From: Lyophyllum atratum
Lineage: Eukaryota > Basidiomycota > Agaricomycetes > Agaricales > Lyophyllaceae
NCBI GenBank assembly: GCA_014905825.1
Contig: JACGCN010000077.1
Location: 54,637 to 118,636, forward strand
Length of the DNA stretch: 64,000 nt
Direction: 5' to 3'
The notes beneath the pieces are model-generated. The model ran no database searches. It saw nothing but the letters and a program-made list of their open reading frames with translations, and was not told where the DNA came from. The number at the start of each line of letters is the position of its first letter. The first letter of the stretch is position 1. This document shows, piece after piece, positions 1 to 12,251 of the stretch. The translations under genes and the position numbers were made by a program.

Positions 1-29
1 CCGAACGACAGCAGGAACGAAGATCCAGC

Positions 30-1837
30 ATGTTTAGAAGCGTCCTCCCTCCAGCTGTTTTTCGCGAGAGAATGAGCGAGCCCGTCGATGTGGTTACTAC
101 ATCCCGTTTAGAAATTCTTCTTCAGCAATATGCGAAAGAAAAATCAGGGGTACAAGAGGAGGCAACGCTAGAAGTCGACAATAATGATCCTGCCTCTGGA
201 ACAGTACTCCCTACCGATTCCGAACCCATCGACAGTCTTGCGCGTTTCGCCTCAGGATCCCAAGACAGCAGTTCACCAGGCTCACCCCCTGCATATCTGC
301 CAGTCTCGACATCTGACATCCAAAATCACCATGACGGCCTTGGCGCGTCGTCGCAGAAGAAGTATGTCCCAACACCGGTGGCGGACCCATCTCAATCACG
401 ACAAGATAAACGACCTCAGGGGGCGGAACGGGATAACGAAAGGGGACTGAAACCAGAACGGGAAGGGGAGCAAGAGGAGTTGCGGGTGCCGCCTTCATAC
501 CGCGAGCTCCTACCACGTAGCTCCTCTGGATCTATTATGCCCGCTCTCAAACCCATTGTAGGCACCGCAGACGGGGCTGCAAGTCTTCCGTATGCATACC
601 AGCCGAGCGTGCGGGAGAAGAAGGTGTCTTTCCAGGTGGAGGAGAGTGAAATACTTGATATCAGCGCGATGACCGATGTGCAGATCATGGAGAACTTACG
701 GCGGGTTGTATCAGATGACAATCCAGAGCCCATCTATACGAAGATCAAGAAAACCGGACAGGGGTGAGCTTCAGTGCTTTTTCCTTCTTCCGGTCGCTTC
801 TGTTAGAACTTAGACCGGTTACTGACGATTCCATTCTTAGGCACCCTGGAGATGTATATGTGGCTAAAATGTTGGTGACAGGGAAGAAGGTAATGATTAA
901 AGAGGTGGATCTGTCACCAGAGCTACACAAGTTTTTGGTTCTGAGAGAAATTCTGGCGATGAAGGAGTTGCAACATGCGAACATCGTGGATTTCATCGGG
1001 TCATATCTGGTAAAGAACAACATGGTGTGGATCATCACAGAATACCTGGAAGGCGCTACATTGAGGGATGTGATCGACAACAATACCCTTGAGGAGGATC
1101 AAATCTCGAAGATCTCTTTTGAGGTATGTTACCTTTACTCCCTGATGGAGATAGGGGGGGGACTGGCATGCTGAACATGCATAATAGACTTGCAAGGGGT
1201 TGAATTACCTACACAGTTTGAACTTCATACACCGTGATGTGAAGTCAGACAACATCCTACTTGATGCCGTTGGTCGTATCAAAGTCGGTGAGTGGCATTC
1301 CCATTTCCAACTTATCGATCCCCGTCCACGCCGTTGATACTGTCTTTCGCAGCCAATTTTAGTAGTTGCACCAGGTTGACAAGATGGAGGGTTGAAAAAG
1401 CACAGAACGTACAACAGATTGGAACGCCCCATTGGATGGCACCAGAAGTCGTGAAGCAGGGGGAATATGGCGTGAAGGTCGATGTCTGGTCGCTCGGGAT
1501 TATGACGATAGAGATGATCGAGGACGAGCCACCATACATGGACGAGGAGCCCGCGAAAGCGCTATCTCTGATCGCAATCAACGGGACGCCAAGACTCAAG
1601 AACCCTCAAACGCTTAGTCAAATGTTGAAAGATTTTTTGGCCTTGTGTTTGTGTGTAGATGTGTACAGTCGGGCAAGGTCAATTGAGCTGCTTGAGGTGT
1701 GTGGTCAGTTTGTGTCCTGTCTTGAATTGCCATGCTCATGGTGATACTGTACAATTTAGCACGACTTCTTTAAAATGGCTTGTACATCGTCGGGACTTGC
1801 ATACCTTCTACGATTTAGAAAGGTGCAGAGATCGTGA
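30..1837 (+). CDS. PAK/STE20-type protein kinase, DFG replaced by NFS
   Basis: Exons 30-763, 841-1123, 1188-1287, 1353-1696 and 1760-1837 splice in frame to 512 aa. A disordered Ser/Pro-rich N-terminus (about 1-220) precedes a PAK-type kinase domain. The glycine loop GQGHPGDV, VMIK lysine (K265), HRDVKSDN catalytic loop (D356), GTPHWMAPE and DVWSLGIM are all present, in the order seen in p21-activated kinases. The DFG position (about 374-376) reads NFS, so the magnesium-binding Asp and the Gly are missing; this suggests a weak or dead kinase. No CRIB domain is visible, unlike true PAK/Cla4 proteins. The coding frame may extend upstream of the window: the ATGs at 30 and 72 are both possible starts. 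Family assignment is confident; activity is inference. Confidence 0.85.
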
Positions 1838-2583
1838 GCAATGAGTGTTAAGCAGTCTATAGTGATTGCACAATGAAGTCGATGTACCTTGACGGAGTGA
1901 TTTTGCAGCGACGGGTTGCTGATCATGTGTGTTGGTCAACCAAGGAATTTGCGAAATGTCACCAAATGAGAGGTCGCTGCTCAGTTCAAAGCCAGGAAGG
2001 AGAATACGCCCCTTACATATAAAAATCAATGAGGACTTCAACAGTTGCCGGCAATCCGAATTTGACCCATCTGCCCGTTTGATTAAATTGTTGGAAAATA
2101 TCGCATAGACTCGAAACGTCACTCACGCACCCGTGGTACATGGAGCCACAATAATGAGTCCTATCCTCGAACCAGCCTCCAAGCATAACTTAATCTCAGA
2201 AAATGGCAGGCTGCGGTCTGCGAGTACCTAGGTGAATGTCCGAACGACATGAGGAGATGAAATGCGCTTACCTTGGGAGAGAACTGATGTATGAGCTCTC
2301 ATCAGATATTCCACCTTGTAATGCAGTATATGGCACGCTCGCGTTACGATTCATCTCCCATATTCCTTACCTTACCTTCCATTACAAAATCTGGTAGTCA
2401 TGGTCGAGCAGTTGAGCAGCTTGAACGATAAGATAACGATAAGATGTCGCCGAAAATATCATGTGGCCTTATTTGGCGACCTTCTTCAACTTGGCTCTGA
2501 CAGGTTGACTGATCGTAACTCGGTACATAAGTATCATCTCATATCCGACCCCATGCTCGTCCAGGCCGACCACGGCCTACACG
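1838..2583. other. intergenic, no gene seen
   Basis: No ORF here joins to a recognisable protein or shows a convincing exon pattern. It must contain the 3' end of the kinase transcript and the promoter of the Rab-like gene. Confidence 0.5.
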
Positions 2584-4071
2584 ATGCCCACAGTTAAGCT
2601 CGTTGTCATAGGCGCGTCTGGCGTTGGGAAGACTAGTCTGCGAGGCCAGGTATGTTCGAGGCTCTTTCAACCTCCGTAGCTTGACTTGACTTTGATTTTT
2701 TTTATCCTTTCAGTACATATCAGGACGCTTTTCGAATGGATACAGGGCGACTATTGGGGCTGATTTTATCACAAAGACATTACCGCATCCCAGTGACCCA
2801 GCAGACACAGTGACTCTGCAGATATGGGTAAGCCATGCCTGTCGTACCCCGAAGTATTGCTCATTAGGATTTGTACGTAGGATACAGCTGGGCAGGAAAG
2901 GTTCTCGAGTCTTTCGACAGCTTTCTTCCGGGGGGCAGATGCCGCCCTACTCATGTTCGACGTGAACACGCCTGAGACAATGACTGCGCTCACGAAGTGG
3001 TGGGCCGAGTTCCGGGAGCGGGCGCCGTTGGCGGACGAGGATATGGAGGACTATTGCTGCGTCGTAGTAGGAAACAAGATGGATCTGGCTGGGAGCGGGG
3101 GAAAGAGCGGAGAGCAACCTGTCTCGGAGGTCGAAGCACGACAATTTCTGGACAAGCTCGTGCCGGTGACCTCCAGGTCGCCCTCACCGACGTATGGCTT
3201 CCCCCTCCTAGAAGAACCACCAGAAGAAGAATCAGATGACGACCTGCTCGCGTCGTCTGTGAATACCATCCGCCCACCCGACACGCTGGAGTCTGACCAA
3301 TCCAGTACCCGTCCGCCCCGGCCACCCTCCCCCCACCAAATGCGCTCCGACTCCATTGCCATCATCCCCAACGGCAGCACCAACACCCACCACCAGCCAA
3401 CACTCTCTCCCTCTCACTCCCCAAAACATCACCTGTCCAAATCCCGCTCCCGCTCCGCTTCCCACTTCTACGGCGGCACAATGACCACAACTCACACGAC
3501 ACTAACAATATACCACACCCCCTCCTCCTCCCTCTTCGACGTCTTCCAATCCGCCCGCACCTCCCCCGAACCCTGGTCCTCCTCTTCTCACACCGCCACC
3601 TCCCCATCCTCATCCCCCTCCGCCTCCTCTTCCCCAAGCACGAGCACGTACCCCAGCATCCGCGGCCGGAGAGCAACAGCCCTATCCACCGGCAGCGCGA
3701 GCAGCGGGAGCGCAGCTACCATCACCCCCAGCCTCTTCGCGCGCGAACACACCGCGGGCCCCTCTTCGTCCCCCATCACGGAAGACCTAGACCCAGATCT
3801 TGCCCTCCAGCCCTTCGCGGTGCCCCTCCCGCCGCCGCCCGCCCGCGGGCCCAAGCTCTTCTTCACGTCCGCCAAGACGGGGGACGGCGTGAGCGATGTG
3901 TTTGAGTACATCGCGCGGCGGGTCGTCAGGAGGTGGGAGTACGAGGAGCGGATCGAGGCAAGGCGGATGCATGTGAGGGAGGCGAGTGCGGCGGATACGA
4001 TCCGTCTGGGGCTGGAAAGGAAAAAGGGGGTAGGGGTGGGGGCGGGTGTGGGGGCGTGTTGTGGAGCATGA
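2584..4071 (+). CDS. Rab7-like small GTPase with a long internal insertion
   Basis: Exons 2584-2649, 2714-2827 and 2881-4071 give 456 aa, about twice a normal Rab. Visible GTPase boxes are GASGVGKT (10-17), the switch I region with ATIGADF, DTAGQERF (61-68), NKMD (125-128) and TSAKTGDGV (from about 389). The stretch after DTAGQE (FFRGADAALLMFDVNTPET) matches the Rab7/Ypt7 pattern, so a role in late endosome/vacuole traffic is likely from family knowledge. Between NKMD and SAK, where Rabs normally have about 30 residues, this protein has about 260, mostly Ser/Pro/Thr-rich and presumably disordered. It ends in CCGA, compatible with double geranylgeranylation. The start at 2584 is the only ATG giving a complete P-loop. 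Confidence 0.88.
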
Positions 4072-4323
4072 GTTTGTGGGCTGTGTATTTCTGGGACGTT
4101 TTTTATGCTTTTTTATTCGTCACTCTGGTTGTTTCGATTATCACTGGATCGCCTATATGTAAATGAACACATAGTATTATACCGTCTTCATTCCCACTTC
4201 AACGACGCGCATTCGCACCTGCCAATCATAACGATCCGTGTATGTATATCCTTCGATAACCACACAACGCCGCCTAATGATACAACAAAATCACATTGTT
4301 TACAAAGTCCACGACCACACCCG

Positions 4324-7300
4324 TTATACCTTTTCAAAGAAATACAAGTACGCCAGCTTCTTCAACTCCTTTACGCTCTCCTCGTCCGCCTTCACAACTT
4401 TCTCGTCATTGAACAGCACCCACCGATCACCGACTCTGACGTGCGCGACGTAGTGCCCTGAGTGGACGGACGGGCCCTTATGCGAGATGAACGCCTTCAG
4501 CTTGTATCGCGCGGGCACGTCCGTCGAACCTGGCGCCGTAGCGGGGGCGGGGGCCGCGTCAGCACTAGAAGTGGCGGGAGGAGTCGTGTCCTCGCCCATG
4601 TCGCCGGGGTGGTTGAACAACCACTCGACCGCACGTTCTGCGTTTCCAGCCTAAACGGCACGATCAGGTCAAGGTAAAGAAGGAGGAGGAATGGAAAGGA
4701 AAGGCGTACAGTCTCGCGAAGGGCTTTACGTGCCTGGGCAGGTGTAAAGCCCATATCAGCCAACATCCCAATCTGCTCCGGCGAAGGCTCTGGCACCGTG
4801 TTCGCGCCTGCCCCAGTGGCTGCAACCTGAATAGGAGCATCGATGTCTAAATTCCCTCATGAGTAACAGTTACATGCAAGGTCACGAAGCCAGAGAACGG
4901 ACGCACCAGGGTCCTCCATATGGGCAAACAACCACTCCATCGCAGCCTCTGCGTCGCTGTTCCCCGTCGCGAGGAGCGCCTTCTGGCACTGGATCATTGG
5001 AAAGCCCATCCCTTCAAGCTGCGCCAAAGCGGCTGCGTTGAATTCGGGGAGTGCAGCAGCGGCTGGACGTTTCCAATCAGTTTTCGAAGGAAACAATGAG
5101 GATAATGGTGGGAGAAGTACGTACCAGGCGCCTCGTGGGGGAGCTCTGTCTCGGAAGCCTGCAATCCGCGTCCGAGGTGGGGTTCTCCGAACTCGAGGAC
5201 ATCGTCGGGGGGCAGGACGACCGGAATATCTGTTCGGTCGGGTGGAATGAGTCTCGTTCTGGGAAGGATGGGCGAACGAAGGAGGAGGGGGACATACCAA
5301 GCTTCGAAGGTACCCAGTTTACGAGCTGGAACTTCTTCGCGTGCACGACCAACACCTCCGGGAAGGATGCGAACTTTGTCTGCCTGTACGTGAAATCATC
5401 AGAAGACAGCACACGAGAAGGAAAGTGAAGAAGTAGGGTCCACCTGAGCGCATGCACTGGCTTTGCACACGAGGGACACGCGTACTCCAGGGCTTCGGTG
5501 CCTAGGAGCGCCTCGAGGCACTCCCATAGCCGTACCTCCTCAAAGAGTACCCTCCCGTCCGCGTCTTTTCCCGCTTCTTTCGCGGGGACGGAAACGCTCA
5601 CAACGTCCGCTGGGTCCACACGGTATCGCACCTTCCTGCACTCCGTGCATTGCAGTTTCTGTTCGAGCCCGAACGTAAACACCGCCGTCGCATCTGGGTC
5701 CGAATCAGTGACTTTGCAGGCTTGGGAACAGTGGAGGAACTCGTACCCTCCTCTGCTTGGTCTTTACGCCTATGCGCATCTCGACGAAGCACCGTGATGA
5801 GATGCGTGAAAAACTCCTCCGCATCCTGCTGTTTCATCGTCGCGAACTCCTCATGCCCTTTCCCAATAAGCGCCTTGAACCCAACGGGCCGGAGCCCGAC
5901 CTGGAACACTGGCGTCGGCGACGGGTGCTGCAGCTCTGGTTCCATTGGCGAATGTACATAATTAGCTGGGTGTGAGTAGCGCCCGCTGAGGAGCCCGTCG
6001 GCGATTTTGTGCATCTGGCATTCGACACAGGCACCAGGCAGGGGCTCTGAACATATGATGGTGTGCGATTGGGCGAGGGTGAGGTAGCGGGATTGGAATG
6101 CGGGGAGGGAGAACAGAGTTTGAAGGACAGAGGCCATGTAGCAGCTGCACCGGCACCAATAGATATAAGGCAAGCGCGGTGCAAGACGAGTAAGAGATGC
6201 ATTACCTGTTACCTAGATTGGCGAGCCCAGTGAGGCCGGGCCCGAACAGCGGTTCCAGAGCCTCGCCGTTGTCCCCTGTGAGGGAAAAGTCGTACTTGAG
6301 GTTGTGTTCGATTTGCTAATAGAAATTGGAGACTTAGTTTCGCGATGATAATAAGGGGGAAAAGGCAGACTCACGAGTTCAGTCATGCTCTTCTCGGTTT
6401 TGGAAAGTGTCTGTACGTTGATGCCGAACGTAGCCAGATGGGCAGAAAGCTCCGGATCGAGTTTTGCGTCGTTACAGATATAACAATAGACATCTGAGAT
6501 TCCGTTCAGAACATTGAGCAGGTATGATAGGATAGTGGGAAAGGGTGCTTACCGGCGCTTCCCTCAGGCGTGATCGTTCCCAGCTTGACACTGACGCCGT
6601 GCCCAGTCGACTCAAAATGTGCCAAACCGTGCCCGTTGCCACCCAGCCCACCAAATTGCTGCCGCCCACATCCAAGAGAACCACACGTTAAGCATAGCCA
6701 GAGGTTCTCCTTGAGATCACACGACGAGCAATGGGCGAGACCTAATACGCGCCCATCAGACAATGATCCCTAGATAAACTTCCAAGACGTACCTGAGGCG
6801 GGAATGTGACCAGTCGCTTGCTGGTGGAGCGCGAACGTGTGCTCGCAAGGCAGGATTTCTTCCTCCCAGGCGCTGACTTCGGATTGACGCGCAGAAGACA
6901 TGGAATGCATTACACCATCCACCAGAGACCTGACCTATCGCTCTGATGAGACCAATATACACAAGAAGTAGGGTAGCGCACACCTTCAGATCCTTCACAG
7001 CCTCTGGAATCTCGAGCCCCTTCTCCGGATCACATGCCCAACATTTCACTACAGTGCTCGTCTCATACTTGTCCTCCTCGCGATCTTCGACGATCGCGAG
7101 CTTCGTCATTTTCGCTGGTGGCTCTTCATCTTCGGCCTGTCAAATAGAAATGCCAACTAAGTGCAGTTCAGGATCTACATGAATCTGACTTACGCGCTTA
7201 GCCGAAGGCTTGAGCTTCCGTTTCACATTCAGCGTGAATTTGTGCCCAGATTTTTGGACGTGTGTTCGTGCATGATGTTTCGCGGGATCTGTACACCCTC

Positions 7301-7506
7301 CATTGAAACATGTTAGGCACACTTCAATACCGGCAGGGAGGTCCTAGAAACGCCAGAGATCTCGGTCAATCTTCCACTTAACTTGCGATCTGAAGTGAAA
7401 TACACGCCTGCGAGTCGAAACACTGAGTACATTCTTCACGATTTACTGACTGCGATAGCCTTGGAGGCTGTAGACGCGATAGCTGGTCGAGATGGCTGCA
7501 GGTCAT
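4324..7506 (-). CDS. ubiquitin carboxyl-terminal hydrolase, USP5/UBP14 (isopeptidase T) type
   Basis: Fourteen exons (7506-7408, 7343-7194, 7136-6984, 6934-6793, 6741-6553, 6493-6375, 6315-6206, 6144-5768, 5711-5444, 5383-5298, 5229-5125, 5062-4907, 4846-4710, 4650-4324) join in frame to 805 aa, the usual size. Order: a Cys-rich variant zinc finger, a second zf-UBP finger (CSSCDLKENLWLCLTCGSLG), the Cys box GNSCYMAS (C322, split by an intron), the QQDAEEFF segment, two UBA domains (about 600-650 and 660-712) and the His box VHSGHY (H763) with WVLFNDEKV. The family disassembles free polyubiquitin chains so monoubiquitin is recycled. Intron 1 appears to use a GC donor (CAG|GCGTGT); no GT donor there keeps the frame into the next exon. 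It converges with the Rab gene across 252 bp. A broken copy of its UBA1 region lies at 12.3 kb. Confidence 0.93.
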
Positions 7507-8026
7507 GGTGGTTGGAGAGCAAGAGCGCTTCGCTTCTGTATAGTCAGGTGATCGTAAGAACACATCCTATCGAACTCTTATCTTATCACAGCCGGGACCA
7601 CTTTTCAATTGCGAATTTGTGATGGTTTTTATGTTCCTTTCGTTGTCAATGTGCAGGGGCGTTTGGTATGCTTTCTTACCCCCCGTTGCCCCCCTCATGT
7701 TCGATAACTCACGTGTATGTCAGGACTATGTAGGATCCTCCCTAACCCGGATGACAGTGGTGTCATTTCATTTCCCAAAACCGTCAGATTCGTGATGCGC
7801 GCTACTATGTCTACCAAGAGACATATTGGAAGTAGGGTTTGTCAGAATGAGTGTACGTTTTTTCTGTCTGGCAGGCTGAAAGAAACGACCTCGTGCGTGC
7901 CACGTTGCACGGAGACAGAAATATGACAGGTTGAATGGTTCGGGTCTTCCGAGACTGCTTCCAAACTGCTTCGCTCAACCTCTGCACCTTCGCCCGCCCC
8001 CCTCATCGTGATCTACGACATCGACA
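7507..8026. promoter_or_regulatory. divergent upstream region shared by USP5 and the first DUF6535 gene
   Basis: About 520 bp between two divergent start codons must hold both promoters. From about 7545 the sequence is near-identical to 12740 onward and partly similar to 16380-16850, upstream of the other two DUF6535 genes. It is therefore the upstream part of the duplicated unit. No individual element was assigned. Confidence 0.5.
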
Positions 8027-10745
8027 ATGTCGGACCATATTTCAGACGAACACATACAGCACAGCGCTCATCCGGTAGAATCGTCGCCAATGTCGACAAA
8101 GTAACATCAGCGCTAATATTAGCGCCTATGATACAAACTAACGATTTGATTTCAGCACCTTAGTCGATCTTACCAGACTCATTCAGCACCAAAACCAGGT
8201 TATGCAGGATATGGCAGGTACGCGGTACCGTTTAGTGAACTCAACACATCCGCAAATCCGTTAACCTGGTCGATAGACTCGTCCACAAGAGGCATGCGTG
8301 ATCTGCTCGCTGTCCTCCGGAACATGGATGACAGACAGGCCGCGGCAACAGGTAAGTGTCCGCAATTGGATGCTCCTTAGAACTTCTGCCAACGATGCTG
8401 GTACGGCCCAATCACAGCGTACCCTATGCAACCCATACCCCTTGTCGCAGCCACAAGCTCCAGTGCCTGGTCACCGCTGTTGCGATCACACTTAGAAAAT
8501 ATACAGCCCATGGTCGACCGATGGCGAGGGACTTTAGACACGTTGCTTGTTTTTGTGCGTTCACCATTCGAGATTCTAAACAGCACGTAATGACTGTCAA
8601 GATTTTGACACTCGCTCTCAGGTCGCACTATTCTCAGCTATCGTCACCGCTTTCTTCATCCAGTCGTTGACAGGTCTTTCCGAAAACACTGGGAAGCGGA
8701 CGAACGAGCTTCTCGCAAACCTGACCGATATTATCATCATGCTCCGCGGTGCTGATGCCACTGTTCTCGACTTCACTCCTGCCATCCCGTTTAAACCCCA
8801 ATCTAGTGACGTCCGCCTAAATTTCTACTGGTCGGTTTCTCTAATTCTCAGTGTAAGTTGCACATATGAGCAACTTAAATCCATCTAACGAGGTATTGTT
8901 ACCCAGGTCTCCATCGCATCCCTTACGATGACGATCCGCGGATACGTTGCGAGGATAACACGCTCTCGCTACACCAATGCGCGCAAGAAGCTCGTAGACT
9001 TTCACCTACGCTGGGAACCGACAAAGAACCTTCTCGTTCCTGCCGTAGAAGTCCTTCCGCAGCTATTGATTGCTCCGATTATGCTCTTTGTCGTAGGCTT
9101 ACTCGACACTCTGTTGTCCCTATCCCTGCCAATATCCATCCAAGTTTTGCCCATTCTCGCTGCCGGCATTATTTCGTGTGTTTTCGCTGTGGCCGTTGGC
9201 GCGTATACTTTATACACCGTCATACATGGATGCGTCAATCCTTCGCGATCCCCATTCCAATCCGCTCTTGCCTCTTGGTTATCCTCCCTCGCGTTCCGTG
9301 ATCAAAGCCGGTACTTGGATGCGATTCGCCCGTCCAGTAGGGACGATTTGGCGAACGGTCATGCAACGTTCCATTCCGCTATCCACAGTACACATGATGA
9401 CGACGTGCTTGATCAAGCAGTGGCGGCAGTTAGTTCACTGATTGAAGAACGAAAATCCTCGCCACGGCTTGACTCTCCAAGGCCATCAAGAGAGGAAATG
9501 CAGACTTTCACATATCTGCTTTCGTCTGAAGTCTCCGTTCGCGCGAATCACGCCGTTGCTGGCGGGATTGCGAGGTCCCTTGTCAATGGTACTACGTATG
9601 GTTCCCTGGATGTTCAGACTCGTGCGTCATACATCGCACCTTCGATTAGCCCCGTACTTATGCTTCAACTCATAGGTTACTCTTACAAGTCCGAGGACAG
9701 GACCACCCTACTCATATTGCTAGTCGCCGCTGCTGGGAAACATCCCATAGCTCAGTGGTCCTCGCATTTCATCACTGCCATGGCGATGTTATTGGCCTGT
9801 GAAACGTCCGATAGCTGGTGTCCGAAGTCTACTCCCAGCCCTCTCCCAAGGCTCGGTCAAGCTGCGCCAGTCTTGTTGCTATTGCTGACGCCCTTTCAAC
9901 ATGTCTGCTTGGAGCTCAGTGACAAGCGATTGCGGCTGTCGGTGCAAACACCAGTCCTATCCTACGCCTACGAGGTTCTCCTCTCCCAATTGAAGGAGTC
10001 TCACCGAAACCTAGGTCACTCCGACGACACATCCTCCCTTTATACAGCGATGGAAGATTTTATGTCATCCCAGACGGAGGAAACGCTGGATGATGTACGC
10101 GTTGTCCTGCAGTTGTGGCTAGCGGCAAGCAATGACTCCTACACTGGTGTACTGTCTATACCGGTCCTGCTCCGTATCAGTCATCGCGGCGGATTCTCCA
10201 TCAAAGTCCCGCTCCCGGAAGCCTTTGCGCATTGGATTATAACTCCCGGGATGTCGAAACTCACATCAGATGAAGTCATACACGGGGTATATCAAGCCGT
10301 CAATTTTAGCAGGGTCCATCATCTCGCCAACGGACTTGAGGAACGCAATTGGATTATATTCCTCTGCGATGAGCTCTTCACATCCATTTTCCAGGACTCC
10401 CCTCAGGATAGGACACATCTGTATCCTACGTTGTTGGCGATCTGTGTCGAGCTCGTATTAATTGCCGTGGGTACATATGGATCGTATACGCATCCTGTCG
10501 GGGAGAGGGCCCGCTTCTGTACTGTCAATTGCCAGGTGAAACCTCTCATCATCAGGCTTCTTGGCGGAATTCGTCAGAACGCGTCTAACACACACCTGGA
10601 TCCTTCGACTTGGAACAGCATCTCGTCGGCTTTGCAGCGAGGTATTTCGTCGCAGGATGACCCCAGCTGGTCCACTTTACAGCATCGCAACGAAGTCAAG
10701 CAGGAAATCTTGGAAGCGTTCCGACAGCTTGCGCCCCCAGGCTGA
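8027..10745 (+). CDS. DUF6535-type multi-pass membrane protein, copy 1
   Basis: Exons 8027-8100, 8156-8217, 8277-8351, 8418-8554, 8622-8852, 8907-9621 and 9676-10745 give 787 aa. The first half has the DUF6535 pattern of agaricomycete proteins: WSPLLRSHLENIQ, VDRWRGTLDTLLVF, then hydrophobic segments ALFSAIVTAFFIQS, FYWSVSLILSVSIASL and two more near VLPQLLIAPIMLFVVGLLDT and AAGIISCVFAVAVGAYTL. The soluble C-terminal half has no recognised domain. Function of the family is unknown. The 54-nt intron 9622-9675 has no in-frame stop, so it can be misread as coding; copies 2 and 3 have the same intron. The gene is a mosaic: its 5' half matches copy 2 and its last 550 bp plus 3' flank match copy 3. 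Confidence 0.82.
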
Positions 10746-11064
10746 CCATCGTCCTTTACAGATATATCGCACCGGTTATGCTACCCGCAGTATACTATAT
10801 AGTGGATAAGCACTACGTACACTTGCATTCCTTTCTTTAGTCCCTATATATCCGTGGAACATCCGGCTACTAGTAACGAATGACGCCATGTCATACATAC
10901 CAGCATCTCATGAATTGATACATCTTTGAGTTCAAGTTACTCATCTCCATTCATCACTTCTACCTCCTTTGCCGCCGCATCCCATCTTCGTAAGCTTCGC
11001 CTCCGAACTAGCCCGTCTACCCGTTTAGTGCGAGAGCAATCCCGCTAGATCTCCATCTTGCCAT

Positions 11065-12251
11065 TCAAGGGGTGAAGGAATCCGGGAGAAAGTCTTTGAA
11101 GTCGGCCAACAAGTCCGGAGAATCCTTGAACAGGATCTGTGCCCGACCATACGCCTCAGCCTACAAAGTCGTATACTGTTCAACGAACCCCTCCATATAT
11201 ATATATTTAAAGTAAACTCACGCATAGCCTCTCGTCTCCTGCCTGCCTTCGAAAAACAAATAGAAACTCGTAATATGTGCCAAGGTCATCCCAGTACCGG
11301 CGTCTTATCTTGTCGAGATATCTCCTAGCACGGTCGTACTCATCCACAAGAAAGTTTGCTACTTGCTCGAAGGGTGCGGTGTAGTGACCAGAGTTTGATC
11401 CTTTCTGTCTGTGGAGTTGTCGGTATGATAGCCGACGGGGAAAAGTAGATTCAAGCCTCGAATTATGTTTGGATACCCATCGAAGAGCGGGACGACGTTT
11501 TCCGTGTATGTTGAGGCGTCTATTCTGGCATGAGTGAGGGAACTCGAATGGAGGGAAAGAAACGACTGACCTATTGCCACCAAAGTCCTTCAGAATATCT
11601 ATGAAAGCCTTCAACTTTTCTGGCAGGTATGTCTTAACGGTATCGATATAGCTCCACGCATCGGCCAGGCTAAGATCCTCCAGCCGCACGAGGAATCGTC
11701 GGAAGAAGCGGATGTCGGTGCATTCAAAATCACGGTCATTTCCTGTCGCTTTCGATGCTAAAGTGGAAAGAGAAGAGGTAGATCGATTCATGCGCGGGAG
11801 TAGCATTGGGGTCCTCTGTATCTCCTCCTCAACGAATCCTCTTTCTACACGAAAGAATGTTCCACAGGACGGGCTAAGAGGGCGAATGGTTGTGAAGTGT
11901 CCGAAAGCGCAGTGGCAGAAAAGGATGCTCTTACCATTCAACTCCGTCATTTAGGGAGGCAAGAGTACAGAGGTAAGTGCAGGTAGGGCATCGACGACTG
12001 TCATTATTCGTATCTTGAGCCTTTAATCGTAAAACGACATGCATGATGATCATTGTTCCAGGTTTCACAAGTGCGTGCCATGAAGTGTCATCGCTTGGAA
12101 CCTCTGCATCACCATTTGTGAGAGCGTAGTCACCGCGCTCCACGAAACGACGTCCCCTTCGTTTTCGAAACATGAACTTGAGTAGATCTTCAAAATCCTA
12201 GTGGAAGCAGCGTGCGTAAGGGACGTTGAAAAAAGAGAGCTAGCGACTCAC
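11065..12251 (-). pseudogene. 5'-truncated, frameshifted copy of the ULD-PAH protein gene
   Basis: Exons equivalent to exons 5-8 of the gene at 22461-24481 are found at 12197-11935, 11873-11571, 11524-11222 and 11160-11065, with the same splice sites. The first three have exon lengths (263, 303, 303) close to the parent's (263, 303, 283). Everything upstream, i.e. the helical domain and the start of the ubiquitin-like domain, is missing: the sequence passes from the intron donor (about 12251) straight into a USP5 fragment. In the third exon, near 11365, a 5-bp net insertion relative to the intact copy shifts the frame from the end of the first PAH domain into the second. PAH-like pieces remain readable (ADAWSYIDTVKTYLPEKLKA; then AEAYGRAQILFKDSPDLLAD). 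Best read as a pseudogene, possibly still transcribed. Confidence 0.78.
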
